The notes beneath the pieces were generated by a model. The model was not told where the DNA came from and did no database searches. It saw only the letters and a program-made list of their open reading frames with translations. DNA of 37,006 bases, from NCBI GenBank assembly GCA_020719385.1, contig DYQK01000009.1:8594-45599 (forward strand), given 5' to 3'. Positions within the stretch are counted from its first letter, which is position 1. The number at the start of each line of letters is the position of its first letter. This stretch comes from Rikenella microfusus (GTDB lineage Bacteria > Bacteroidota > Bacteroidia > Bacteroidales > DYQK01). Shown here one piece after another: positions 25,492-33,699 of the stretch. A program made the position numbers and the translations under genes.

Positions 25492-25647
25492 TTACTGCAA
25501 AGACAAAGGAATCGAAAAATAAAATGTTGTTCCTTTGTTGACCTCGCTTTCGAACCAAATTTTTCCGTTGTGTTTTTCGACAAATTCTTTGCAAAGCAAT
25601 AAACCAAGTCCTGAACCCTTCTCGCCTGCCGTGCCGCTGGAGGAATA
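25492..25647 (-). pseudogene. C-terminal remnant of histidine kinase after in-frame TAA
   Basis: The reading frame of the kinase gene continues without shift past the TAA at 25650-25648 for 51 more sense codons to a second TAA at 25494-25492. The continuation starts [16 protein letters not shown], the G2/ATP-lid box, and goes on with [17 protein letters not shown] and a terminal strand [14 protein letters not shown], the standard end of a HATPase_c domain. Only one codon is wrong; homologous kinases usually have K, N or H there. This part would be translated only by read-through. Confidence 0.85.
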
Positions 25648-27105
25648 TTATTGTGTTATGTCAAATAATTTGCGTTGTTTTTCTAAACTTATTCCGATTC
25701 CGCTGTCTGAAACAGAGATTATCGCATTTTCTGAATCTTTCTCGACAAAAATGTTGATAAAACCATTCTCGTTAGTAAATTTTATCGAATTTGAGATTAA
25801 ATTTCGCAAAATTGTTTTAAACATTTCCACATCAACGACCAATGTTGTCCTTTCTGACTCAAGAAATCGAATCGAAATATGTTTTACATCGGCATTCGTT
25901 TTTAAATGACTGATTACTTCGAAACAAATTTCGTTAAATGAAACTTTTCTCGGTTCAAAAGACAATTTTCCCAATTGCGACTTTGCCCACAACAGCAAAT
26001 CTTCCAACAATTCATAGGTTTTATGTGCTGTTTTGTGAATAATTTTTACTTGACTCTCAATTTTCTCAATATTATAGATACGTAAATTTTGTAATAACAA
26101 ATCTGAAAAACCCAAAAGAGCCGAAAATGGATTTTTTAAATCGTGAGCAAGTATCGAAAAAAATTTATCTTTGTCCTTATTTAATTGATTTAACTCATTC
26201 GCATATTTTTGTAGTTGAATTTCACTGTTATGGCGAATTGTTATGTCATAAATTATTGAAAAAAGTATTCTTTTTTTGTTAAAATCTATCGGCGAAGAGT
26301 GAACTTCAACAATTCTCTCTTCGTTGTTTGCCAATTTATGAGTAAAAATAAAATAATTTCGCTTTTCAGTTACTGCTTTTTCGCATTCCTGCAAAATTTC
26401 CTCAAGAGAGATTGTATTTATTTCACTCATCAACATTGAACAAAGTTGATTTTTGGAATAATCATAAAATTTCTCGGCTGCTTTATTAGCATCTAATATT
26501 TTTCCTGTTTCATGTTCAACTAGCAACATTATCGCATTATGAAATTTAAACATATTTTTAAAACGCAACTCGCTTTCCCAAAACGCAGATTCCGTTTTTT
26601 TGCGTTCAGAAATATCCTGACTAACTCCGACAACTTCAATATGATTATTTTGCGGATTAAACCTGTAACGCGTAGAAGTTTCTGTGAGAACTATCGAACC
26701 ATCTTTGCAAGGCTGTTCAATTTCGTGATAATGAATTTCTTCTGCAAAAGGATTTTCTAAAAATTTGGGTAAAGTTTTTTTAATACTCTCCTCAACTTTT
26801 TTTGCTGATTCGGGAGAAAGTGAGTCAGAGGCAGGAAGTTTTAAAATTTCCTCTGCCGTATAACCTCGAAGCCGCTCCACAGACGGACTAACATAGGTAA
26901 ATTGTTGAGTTGTAATATCTAAAACCCAAACCACATCGACAATGTTTTCTGAAATAAGTTTAAACATATTTTCGTTATGTAAACTTTGATTCGATTTTTC
27001 GACAAGAAGTGTCTCAAAATATTCTAATTCTTTGTCAATTTCTGAATCTGAAATATGAGATTTTAATTTTTCTTTGAGTTTTTGATATTCTGAAATAATT
27101 TCCAT
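25648..27105 (-). CDS. PAS sensor histidine kinase, cut short by an in-frame stop codon
   Basis: 485 residues to the first stop. Cytoplasmic sensor kinase with no membrane segment. It has an N-terminal helix, PAS domain 1 (about 45-170; VVWVLDITTQQFTYVSPS, then VGVSQDISERKK), and PAS domain 2 (about 175-290; ILDANKAAEKFYDYS, then SIIYDITIRHN). The HisKA domain has H321 in SILAHDLKNPFSAL as the phosphorylation site. The HATPase has the N box LRNLISNSIKFTNENG and the G1 box DSGIGIS, and the F box LFDI lies just before the TAA. The G2 box and last strand are beyond the stop (25492-25647). Without them ATP binding should fail, so the truncated product is probably inactive as a kinase. No response regulator is adjacent. 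Confidence 0.88.
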   Translation of the reverse strand: MEIISEYQKLKEKLKSHISDSEIDKELEYFETLLVEKSNQSLHNENMFKLISENIVDVVWVLDITTQQFTYVSPSVERLRGYTAEEILKLPASDSLSPESAKKVEESIKKTLPKFLENPFAEEIHYHEIEQPCKDGSIVLTETSTRYRFNPQNNHIEVVGVSQDISERKKTESAFWESELRFKNMFKFHNAIMLLVEHETGKILDANKAAEKFYDYSKNQLCSMLMSEINTISLEEILQECEKAVTEKRNYFIFTHKLANNEERIVEVHSSPIDFNKKRILFSIIYDITIRHNSEIQLQKYANELNQLNKDKDKFFSILAHDLKNPFSALLGFSDLLLQNLRIYNIEKIESQVKIIHKTAHKTYELLEDLLLWAKSQLGKLSFEPRKVSFNEICFEVISHLKTNADVKHISIRFLESERTTLVVDVEMFKTILRNLISNSIKFTNENGFINIFVEKDSENAIISVSDSGIGISLEKQRKLFDITQ

Positions 27106-27131
27106 ATCATTTTTCTGTGAAAAATTTTGTA

Positions 27132-27139
27132 CAAAAGTA
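27132..27139 (-). promoter_or_regulatory. Bacteroidota -7 element of the kinase gene (TACTTTTG)
   Basis: CAAAAGTA on the plus strand is TACTTTTG on the minus strand, 26 bases before the kinase ATG at 27105. No consensus -33 element was found at 19-21 bases. Confidence 0.45.
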
Positions 27140-27188
27140 AAAAATAATTTATAAAAAACTTTGAAAAAGGTTTTTTTTAATAAAAATT

Positions 27189-27218
27189 TTGAAAAATTAA
27201 TTTTTTTTTTTATTTTTG
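27189..27218 (+). promoter_or_regulatory. Bacteroidota promoter of the carboxyltransferase gene
   Basis: TTG at 27189-27191, 19 bases, then TATTTTTG at 27211-27218 match the consensus exactly. The leader to the ATG at 27244 would be about 20 bases. Confidence 0.75.
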
Positions 27219-27243
27219 CCCAAATTTGAAAACAAAAATCATT

Positions 27244-28956
27244 ATGTCAAGAAAATTACTCATTCGAGATGTCACTCTTCGCGATGGTCAGCAGTCTCTT
27301 TTTGCCACTCGAATGTCGCAAAAACAAGTTGATAAAGTGTTACCGCTTTACAGCAAGGCAAATTTTTACGCACTTGAGGTTTGGGGCGGTGCTGTTCCTG
27401 ACTCAATAATGCGTTATCTAAGGGAAGATCCTTGGACTCGTTTGGAAAGTATCAAATCCGCTGTCGGAGCAACATCAAAGTTGACGGCACTTTCGCGAGG
27501 AAGAAATTTATTCGGGTATAATCCGTACCCCGAAAATGTTATTGAAGGGTTTAATCGTTTGGCTGTTCGTTCAGGAATCGATATTATGCGAATTTTCGAT
27601 GCCCTTAACGATACGGAAAATGTAAAATCAACAATAAAATATGTGAAAGAAAACGGCGGATTAGCCGATTGTGCGGTTTGTTACACCGTTGACCCGAAGT
27701 TTTCGTACAAACAACGTGCTTCGATGATTTTGAAAAAGTTAAAATTTCAGAAAAAAGTTTTTACGTTGGACTATTTCATTGAGAAAGCAAAGATTATGGA
27801 GGGTTTCGGTGCCGATATGATTTCAATAAAAGATATGGCAGGTTTAATTCCGCCGTCTTTTTCGGGAAAGTTAGTCGCAAAACTGAAGCAAGAGATAAAA
27901 GTTCCCATTGATTTTCACACACATTGCACTCCAGGATATGGTTTAGCCTCAACCTTGATGGCAATTATCAACGGAATCGATATTGTTGATACGGCATTAT
28001 TGAATTTTGCAGGTGGACCGGCGGCTCCAGCCTTTGAGTTAATACAAATTTTCGCAGATAAATTGGGAATCGACACGGGAGTTAATCTCAAAATTGCGTC
28101 AGAGATAAATCGAGAATTAAAAAACATTCGTCAAGAATTGGCAGAATTTGATAGTTATAAATTATTTCCTATCGAATTTGACATTTCAAATTATAAACTT
28201 CCTTCCGACATTGACAAACTTTTCGATTATGCAGTTCAATATGCACAGGAGGATAAAGAAAAGAAATTGTTAGACGTTTGCAGCGAGATTGAACAATATT
28301 TTCATTTTCCTGAACCTGACGAGGCAGTTAAGAAGGCAGAAATTCCTGGCGGAATGTACACAAATATGCTTGCTCAGTTAAAACAATTAAAATTAGACCA
28401 TCTTTTGCCGCGTGTTTTAGAGAATGTTCCTATTGTGCGTGTTGCGGCAGGTTGTCCGCCGTTAGTTACTCCGACAAGTCAGATTGTTGGGGTGCAGGCG
28501 GTGAACGTGGTTATTGATGAGAATGCTGGAAAACCATTTTACTCGAATAAATCTGTGCAATTTGTTAATTTGGTGAAAGGTAGTTATGGAAAAACACCTA
28601 TCGAAATTGACCCCGATTTTCGTGAGTTGATTTGCGGCGTGAGAGAGGAAATTCCTTACGATACAAGTAATTACAAGAAGCAAGAAAATCCTGTTTACGA
28701 ACATTTAGGCGGCAAACGTTTGGCAAAAAACGAAAAAGAAGAGTTACTTCTCGAATTATTTCCCACCGTTGCGAGAGATTTTTTACATCAAAAAATTGAG
28801 GCGGAATATCGAAACGAAATTGAGACTGTCGAGAATGAACGTCGTCGCGCTTACGAGGCTGAAAAAGAAGCATATCAAAAACTTTCTGCCACAGAGAAAG
28901 AACGAATCTTAATTGATGGACTTTATCATCGTTGGACAAGTTCTATTGACTGGTAA
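27244..28956 (+). CDS. Biotin-dependent carboxyltransferase subunit (pyruvate carboxylase B/oxaloacetate decarboxylase alpha type)
   Basis: 570 residues from the ATG at 27244; a TTG six codons earlier is less likely because it lies almost on the transcription start. The carboxyltransferase TIM barrel begins RDVTLRDGQQS (8-18) with the metal-binding aspartate. K196 in MISIKDMAG is the likely carbamylated lysine, and H225 and H227 (DFHTHCTPG) are metal ligands. A conserved carboxylase domain follows (GGMYTNMLAQLKQL, then TPTSQIVGVQAV). It transfers carboxyl groups between oxaloacetate/pyruvate and biotin. The C-terminus ends soon after a charged helix, with no AMKM biotinyl motif, so a separate biotin carrier is required; none is in the window. 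The exact substrate (pyruvate or methylmalonyl-CoA) is not certain. Confidence 0.9.
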   Translation: MSRKLLIRDVTLRDGQQSLFATRMSQKQVDKVLPLYSKANFYALEVWGGAVPDSIMRYLREDPWTRLESIKSAVGATSKLTALSRGRNLFGYNPYPENVIEGFNRLAVRSGIDIMRIFDALNDTENVKSTIKYVKENGGLADCAVCYTVDPKFSYKQRASMILKKLKFQKKVFTLDYFIEKAKIMEGFGADMISIKDMAGLIPPSFSGKLVAKLKQEIKVPIDFHTHCTPGYGLASTLMAIINGIDIVDTALLNFAGGPAAPAFELIQIFADKLGIDTGVNLKIASEINRELKNIRQELAEFDSYKLFPIEFDISNYKLPSDIDKLFDYAVQYAQEDKEKKLLDVCSEIEQYFHFPEPDEAVKKAEIPGGMYTNMLAQLKQLKLDHLLPRVLENVPIVRVAAGCPPLVTPTSQIVGVQAVNVVIDENAGKPFYSNKSVQFVNLVKGSYGKTPIEIDPDFRELICGVREEIPYDTSNYKKQENPVYEHLGGKRLAKNEKEELLLELFPTVARDFLHQKIEAEYRNEIETVENERRRAYEAEKEAYQKLSATEKERILIDGLYHRWTSSIDW

Positions 28957-28972
28957 CAAAATTTGTTAATTT

Positions 28973-29008
28973 AACAATGCCGTCGCTGAAACGATGGCAT
29001 TGTTTTTT
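28973..29008 (+). terminator. Intrinsic terminator of the carboxyltransferase gene
   Basis: A 13-bp stem (28973-28985 with 28992-29004, one G-U pair), loop CTGAAA, then a T run. It shares the core GCCGTCGCTGAAACGATGGC with the hairpin family seen at 3984 and 22868. The following 120 bases up to the aroB stop hold nothing recognisable. Confidence 0.85.
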
Positions 29009-29124
29009 CTCAAGATTTTTTTTCGAAAAAATATTTACTTTCACAAATTTTTTATTGCGTCTCACGGCTTGGTGAATTCTGAAAAAGCAAAATTTATTTT
29101 TGTGGGAAAATAAAAAATTGCACA

Positions 29125-30195
29125 TTAATTTTGCAAAAAATCAAGTGCTTCGAAAATTTCTGTTTTTGAGAAAACTTGATTTATCAGCGGTTTTCCAATT
29201 TCTTCTAAAATCGTAAAACGAATTTCATTTTTCTCATTTTTTTTGTCGTGACAAAGAAAAGAAAAAATTTTTTCGTATTCATTTTGCGGAATCGAAAATT
29301 TTGTATAAAATTTTTCAATAAAATTCTTAATTTCTTGCACTTTTTCGAGAGAAAATTTCGTTTTTTTTGCAGATAAAAACAATTCACAAATTATTCCATA
29401 CGCAACAGCTTCGCCGTGCAAAAGTTTTTTCTTTCTTTCAGCGGCAAAACTTTCGAAACCATGTGCAAAAGTATGTCCAAAATTCAAAATTTTGCGAATA
29501 TTTTTTTCGTCAGGGTCTTTGCGAACAATATTAATTTTCGTTTTTATCGCAATTTCTATAAATGGTTTCAAAAAATCAACAGAGATTTTTTGTTTTTCAG
29601 AAAAAATTTTCTGCAAGTTATTCCATTCTTCAACATTTGAAATCAAAATAGTTTTCAAAATTTCACCGAAACCTGCAAGTATTTGTCGATAATTTAAGGT
29701 TTTAAGAAAAATTTTATCAATAAAAACGTACTTCGCAAAAGCAAAAGTTCCAACTTCATTTTTGAGATTTTTAAAATTTATTCCTGTTTTTCCACCGATG
29801 GCGGCATCAATTTGTGCGAGCAACGTTGTCGGAATCAAAATAAACGGTATTCCGCGTTTGAAAGTTGAGGCGGCAAAAGCACCCAAATCGCACAAAACGC
29901 CTCCTCCAAGAATGAGAAATAACGATTTTCTGTCTGAATGATTTTTCACCAAAAAATCCCAAATAAATTGAACGGTCTGCAAATTTTTTCGATTTTCTCC
30001 ACTTTTAATTTTTATCAAAAAAACTTGAGAATGATTTTCGAAAAGTAATTTTATCGCGGGAAAACAAAAATTTTCAGTATTTTCGTCGAGTAAAATAAAA
30101 ATTTTCTCTGAAGAAAAATTTTTTAACACATAAAAAAGACTTTTCGAGATATTTTTTGTAACATTGATGATAGATTTTTGCAAAAAAAATTTCAT
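29125..30195 (-). CDS. aroB: 3-dehydroquinate synthase
   Basis: 356 residues, normal length. NAD- and metal-dependent cyclisation of DAHP to 3-dehydroquinate, second step of the shikimate pathway. Key segments are LGGGVLCDLGAFAASTFKRG (dinucleotide-binding), PTTLLAQIDAAIGGKTGIN, the metal-site region GFGEILKT, and ILNFGHTFAHGFES with the HxxxH-type metal ligands, followed by LHGEAVAYG. Its ATG lies three bases after the stop of rlmH, so the two are translated from one message. The stretch is very rich in Phe, Lys and Ile, following the low G+C content. Confidence 0.95.
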   Translation of the reverse strand: MKFFLQKSIINVTKNISKSLFYVLKNFSSEKIFILLDENTENFCFPAIKLLFENHSQVFLIKIKSGENRKNLQTVQFIWDFLVKNHSDRKSLFLILGGGVLCDLGAFAASTFKRGIPFILIPTTLLAQIDAAIGGKTGINFKNLKNEVGTFAFAKYVFIDKIFLKTLNYRQILAGFGEILKTILISNVEEWNNLQKIFSEKQKISVDFLKPFIEIAIKTKINIVRKDPDEKNIRKILNFGHTFAHGFESFAAERKKKLLHGEAVAYGIICELFLSAKKTKFSLEKVQEIKNFIEKFYTKFSIPQNEYEKIFSFLCHDKKNEKNEIRFTILEEIGKPLINQVFSKTEIFEALDFLQN

Positions 30196-30198
30196 TTT

Positions 30199-30669
30199 TC
30201 AATGATGATAAGGTTCATTTTTCAAAATTGTCATTGCTCGATACAATTGTTCAACGAAAATTAAACGCACTAATTGATGCGAGAAAGTCATTTTTGAAAG
30301 CGATAATTTTTGTTTATATTTTTGATGAACGGAATCTGCGAAACCATAAGCACCTCCGATGACAAAAGCAAGATTTTTTGTTCCTGAAATAGTTTTTTTC
30401 TCAATAAATTTTGCAAATTCTACGGAGGAAAAATGTTGACCGTTTTCGTCTAACAAAACTGCATCATCGCAATTCTTTAAACTATTGATTATCAACGTAC
30501 TTTCGAGATTTTGTATTTGTTCTTTTGATAAATTTTTTGGGTTTTTTATATCAGGAATAATAAAAATTTCAAAAGTCAGATAATGTTTAATTCGATTTTC
30601 GTACATCAAAATTCCTTCTTTTAGAAAATCAAAGTCAGTTTTTCCTAAAAAAATTAACGAAATTTTCAT
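30199..30669 (-). CDS. rlmH: 23S rRNA (pseudouridine1915-N3)-methyltransferase
   Basis: 156 residues from the ATG of MKISLIFLGKT; an in-frame ATG seven codons earlier is possible but the family starts here. A SPOUT-class enzyme methylating pseudouridine 1915 in helix 69 of 23S rRNA. The SAM-binding knot is visible as LAFVIGGAYGF, followed by LSLSKMTFSHQLVRLIFVEQLYRA and the conserved C-terminal end NEPYHH. Its stop is three bases from the aroB start. It is separated from nadE upstream by a palindromic terminator. Confidence 0.96.
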   Translation of the reverse strand: MKISLIFLGKTDFDFLKEGILMYENRIKHYLTFEIFIIPDIKNPKNLSKEQIQNLESTLIINSLKNCDDAVLLDENGQHFSSVEFAKFIEKKTISGTKNLAFVIGGAYGFADSVHQKYKQKLSLSKMTFSHQLVRLIFVEQLYRAMTILKNEPYHH

Positions 30670-30683
30670 TTTTTTACGATTTT

Positions 30684-30723
30684 TTAACAAAACCCTGTCA
30701 GGTTTTGAGAAACCTGACAGGTT
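30684..30723 (-). terminator. Palindromic hairpin between nadE and rlmH
   Basis: CCTGTCAGGTTT (30694-30705) pairs perfectly with AAACCTGACAGG (30710-30721), loop TGAG. Each arm is itself nearly palindromic (CCTG.CAGG). On the minus strand a T-rich stretch follows, so it can end the M16-rdgB-nadE message. Confidence 0.75.
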
Positions 30724-30738
30724 AAATTGAGATAGCGT

Positions 30739-31563
30739 TTAAAAACCTTCGTTAGTAATTTTTTCTCTTGGAATATTGAACGGATTATTTCGTTTAAAAC
30801 TTGAATTTCGATTTCGCAAAACCACAGGATGCGTTTTTAATGTTTCCTCAAGCGTGTTGTAAATTACTTTTCGCAAAATTAAATCGACTTCTTCGTATGA
30901 ATTTGCTCCAATTTGGTCTAAATCGCTGTTTGTAATTCCGAGTCCGTCTGTTGGTGTGGCGTTTACGCAGTCTAAGAGTGCTTGCGAGGCATTTTTGTCA
31001 GTGAGTTTTGAGGCAACAAAACGACTCATTTCATAGACTTCGGTTTTCCAAAGTTGCTGAATCATTCCATAATCGCCGACATCTCCGTGCAGAGTCCAAA
31101 AACCAAGCAATAATTCAGTGAAATTATCTGTCGAAAGCACCATTCCTTTGTGTTTGCTTGCCAATTCGTACAAATAAATCATTCGCATTCTTGCTTTGAG
31201 ATTGCCCATTCGCAATTTATACGGTATTTCTGTTTTATTTTCTGTCTCAAGATTCTCGACCATCATTTTTTGTAATGCGAAAAATGATTCTGACAGGTCA
31301 ATTTCTTTGAAATCTGTGCCGAAATATATTCCGATTCGTTTTGCTCTGTCAATTTCGTCAGGTTTATTCGAAACAATTGTAATACTGCGACAAATCAAGG
31401 GAATTCCGAGTTCATCGCACACAGGACGCGCCAGGGCTGCACACAAAGCACTGTCAATTCCTCCCGAAACACCTAAAATCAAGGATTTTAACTTGAAATT
31501 TTCGAGATAATTTTTCAATTCGTTGCGAATATTCGCAACAGAGGTTTCATAATTTTTAATCAT
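30739..31563 (-). CDS. nadE: NAD(+) synthetase, ammonia-dependent type
   Basis: 274 residues, the length of the single-domain form without a glutaminase domain. It makes NAD from deamido-NAD, ATP and ammonia, the last step of NAD synthesis. The ATP pyrophosphatase motif is SGGIDS (33-38). Further conserved parts are [36 protein letters not shown] and the C-terminal [11 protein letters not shown]. Its start overlaps the stop of rdgB by four bases, showing translational coupling. Confidence 0.93.
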   Translation of the reverse strand: MIKNYETSVANIRNELKNYLENFKLKSLILGVSGGIDSALCAALARPVCDELGIPLICRSITIVSNKPDEIDRAKRIGIYFGTDFKEIDLSESFFALQKMMVENLETENKTEIPYKLRMGNLKARMRMIYLYELASKHKGMVLSTDNFTELLLGFWTLHGDVGDYGMIQQLWKTEVYEMSRFVASKLTDKNASQALLDCVNATPTDGLGITNSDLDQIGANSYEEVDLILRKVIYNTLEETLKTHPVVLRNRNSSFKRNNPFNIPREKITNEGF

Positions 31564-32153
31564 TTTTCACAAATTTTTTGAGTTAAAAATTCGAACAATT
31601 TTTTTGTCGCCATTCCGCGATGTGAGATAATATTTTTTAATTGTGGAGACATCTCAGCGAAGGTTTGGTCGAAACCTTTTGGCAAAAATATTGGGTCGTA
31701 GCCGAATCCGTCATTTCCTCTTTCAAAAGTTAAAATTTCGCCTTCAACAATTCCTTCGAATTGAAATTCTTTTCCGTCTAAGACAAGCGAAATAACGGTT
31801 TTAAATTTTGCTTTTCGATTTTCGATTTCGTTCATCTCGGCTAAGACTTTGCGAATGTTGTCTGCGAAACTTGCTCCCTCGCCTGCGTAGCGAGCCGAGA
31901 AAACGCCTGGTTTTCCGTTCAATGCTTCGATTTCGAGTCCTGTGTCATCAGAGAAGCAGTTAAAACCATATTTGTCGTAGACAAAAAACGATTTTTGCGA
32001 GGCATTTCCTTCGATAGTTGGTTGAGTTTCGGGGATTTCTTCGAGACAACCAATGTCGTTGAGTCCGAGAATTTCGAAATTAGTTTTTTCGAGGATTTGT
32101 CGGATTTCTCTTAGTTTGTGAATGTTGTGAGTTGCAAAAACTAATTTTTTCAT
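31560..32153 (-). CDS. rdgB: XTP/dITP diphosphatase (RdgB/HAM1 family)
   Basis: 197 residues, full length. It removes deaminated purine nucleotides (XTP, dITP) from the pool, preventing their incorporation into DNA and RNA. It starts with the phosphate-binding [11 protein letters not shown] (the T/SHNxxK motif). Other conserved blocks are [58 protein letters not shown] and the C-terminal SHRGMA. It overlaps both nadE downstream and the M16 peptidase upstream by four bases, so the three genes form a tight operon. Confidence 0.96.
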   Translation of the reverse strand: MKKLVFATHNIHKLREIRQILEKTNFEILGLNDIGCLEEIPETQPTIEGNASQKSFFVYDKYGFNCFSDDTGLEIEALNGKPGVFSARYAGEGASFADNIRKVLAEMNEIENRKAKFKTVISLVLDGKEFQFEGIVEGEILTFERGNDGFGYDPIFLPKGFDQTFAEMSPQLKNIISHRGMATKKLFEFLTQKICEK

Positions 32154-33388
32154 TTTTCCCGCAAATAATACAAAGTTGAAGAATTTTCTTTTCGAAAAAC
32201 ATTTTTCGCAGTTTCCTGAACATTTTGCATCGAGACATTTCGATAAAACAAAATTTCGCTATTTACCTGATTTGTGTCTCCTAAAAGTGTGTGAAAACAA
32301 AGATTCATAGCCCGACTCAGCGGTTTCATATCTGAAAACGTTAATGTTGACTCTGCCTTATTTTTCACTTTTTCGAGTTCATATTCGGAGATAAATTCTG
32401 TTTGCAAACGAGAAATCTCTTCATTTATTGCGTTCTCGGCGTCTTGCATTTTTGCGCCGTCCATAAGATTGCCCGAAATAACAAACAAACCATTTTCTAT
32501 TTCGTCACAGAGATACGCATCAATGTCGCTGAACAATTTTTTCTTTTTCAACAAATTTTGATACAACCTCGAAGAACGTCCGTTGGCAAGAATATCGGAG
32601 ATTAAATCGAGAGTGTAAAATTCTCTTTCAACTCTGCCGCAAATGTGAAACGTTTTATAAATTGCATCGAAAGGCACTTTTCTGTGAACGGTCAATGTTC
32701 TTGCTTCGGTTTGTTCGGGTTCTTGCGGCAAGGCACGAGTCAGAATATTGCGTTTCGGAATATTTCCAAACCATTTTTCTGCAAGATTTTTGATATATTC
32801 AAACTTAAAATTTCCCGCAACGCACAAAATGGCGTTATTGGGTGCATAATGTTTGAAAAAAAATTCCTTTACATCATCCAAATTTGCTTTTTCGATATGA
32901 GAAATCTCTTTCCCAATTGTTGCCCATTGATATGGATGCACTTTGTACGCAAGAGGACGCAACAAAAGCCACATATCGCCGTAGGGCTGATTCCAATAAT
33001 GTTCGTTAAACTCCTCAATAACAACACTTTTCTGCACATCAAGAGATTTTTGTGAGAAATCCAATTCCAACATTCTGTCTGATTCGAGCCAAAAGGCTGT
33101 TTCGATATTTTCCTGCGGAATAGTTAAATAATAATTTGTAATGTCATTTGAGGTGAACGCATTTTCTGAAGCGCCTACTTGCTGAATTATTGTGTCGTAG
33201 TCAGGAATATTTCTTGAGCCGCCAAACATTAAATGTTCGAAAAGATGTGCAAAACCTGTCTTGTCGGGATGTTCATCTTTTGCACCGACATTATATAATA
33301 GGTTAAACGCCGCAATGGGTGTAGACTCGTCTTTGTGAAAAATGACCTTGAGTCCGTTATTGAGAGTAAAATTTTCAAATTCTATCAT
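32150..33388 (-). CDS. M16-family zinc metallopeptidase
   Basis: 412 residues, one pair of M16 domains. The inverted zinc-binding motif HLFEH (48-52) is intact, and a downstream glutamate is available in [11 protein letters not shown]. The C-terminal M16 domain has the usual [20 protein letters not shown] and [22 protein letters not shown] segments. No signal peptide is apparent, which suggests a cytoplasmic or unconventional location; many Bacteroidota M16 proteins carry one, so the start was checked: the next upstream codons contain no better ATG before the promoter. It overlaps rdgB by four bases. The substrate is unknown. Confidence 0.92.
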   Translation of the reverse strand: MIEFENFTLNNGLKVIFHKDESTPIAAFNLLYNVGAKDEHPDKTGFAHLFEHLMFGGSRNIPDYDTIIQQVGASENAFTSNDITNYYLTIPQENIETAFWLESDRMLELDFSQKSLDVQKSVVIEEFNEHYWNQPYGDMWLLLRPLAYKVHPYQWATIGKEISHIEKANLDDVKEFFFKHYAPNNAILCVAGNFKFEYIKNLAEKWFGNIPKRNILTRALPQEPEQTEARTLTVHRKVPFDAIYKTFHICGRVEREFYTLDLISDILANGRSSRLYQNLLKKKKLFSDIDAYLCDEIENGLFVISGNLMDGAKMQDAENAINEEISRLQTEFISEYELEKVKNKAESTLTFSDMKPLSRAMNLCFHTLLGDTNQVNSEILFYRNVSMQNVQETAKNVFRKENSSTLYYLREK

Positions 33389-33410
33389 AAATTTCTCTAA
33401 ATTGAAGTTA

Positions 33411-33418
33411 CAAAGTTA
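33411..33418 (-). promoter_or_regulatory. Bacteroidota -7 element of the M16-rdgB-nadE operon (TAACTTTG)
   Basis: CAAAGTTA on the plus strand is TAACTTTG on the minus strand, 22 bases before the M16 ATG at 33388. No consensus -33 was found. Confidence 0.55.
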
Positions 33419-33670
33419 ATATTTTTCTCTGAATTTTTACATTTTTCTCAAAAAATTCTGCAATTTTATTAAAAATCTATCCAATTTTTGAAAAAAACGA
33501 TTTTTTTTTTGCGAAAATAAAATATTTTTATGGAAAAAGAAAATTATTGAGTCATTATAAAAAAATGAGCGTTTTTGTTGAAAAAAATTTATTTTTCATA
33601 TAACGCAACTTTTTTGCGAAAAAAACATCTTATATATATGAAGTTTTTTTTATTTTGAAAAAAAATTTCG
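33419..33670. other. AT-rich intergenic region between divergent operons
   Basis: The 311 bases between 33388 and 33700 hold no credible gene. Apart from the two -7 elements at its ends, it shows long A and T runs, a weak hairpin CGCAA...TTGCG near 33605-33619 and a TATATATAT stretch near 33630. No conserved RNA structure was recognised. Confidence 0.5.
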
Positions 33671-33678
33671 TATCTTTG
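33671..33678 (+). promoter_or_regulatory. Bacteroidota -7 element of the FlgP/FlgT-like operon (TATCTTTG)
   Basis: TATCTTTG fits TAnnTTTG, 21 bases before the ATG at 33700. The nearest TTG (33655-33657) is too close (13 bases), so the -33 box is poor and another factor may be needed. Confidence 0.55.
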
Positions 33679-33699
33679 TAAAATCTAAATTTTTCGAAT

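Noticed and set aside
25648-25650. TAA in the kinase read as a reassigned sense codon
   Set aside because: Other genes in the window end normally at TAA, and no other conserved gene has internal TAA codons, so a changed genetic code is not supported.
33419-33670. Small RNA or riboswitch in the 311-base gap before the FlgP/FlgT-like operon
   Set aside because: Only long A/T runs and a 5-bp hairpin are visible; no strong stem, terminator or known riboswitch core was found.
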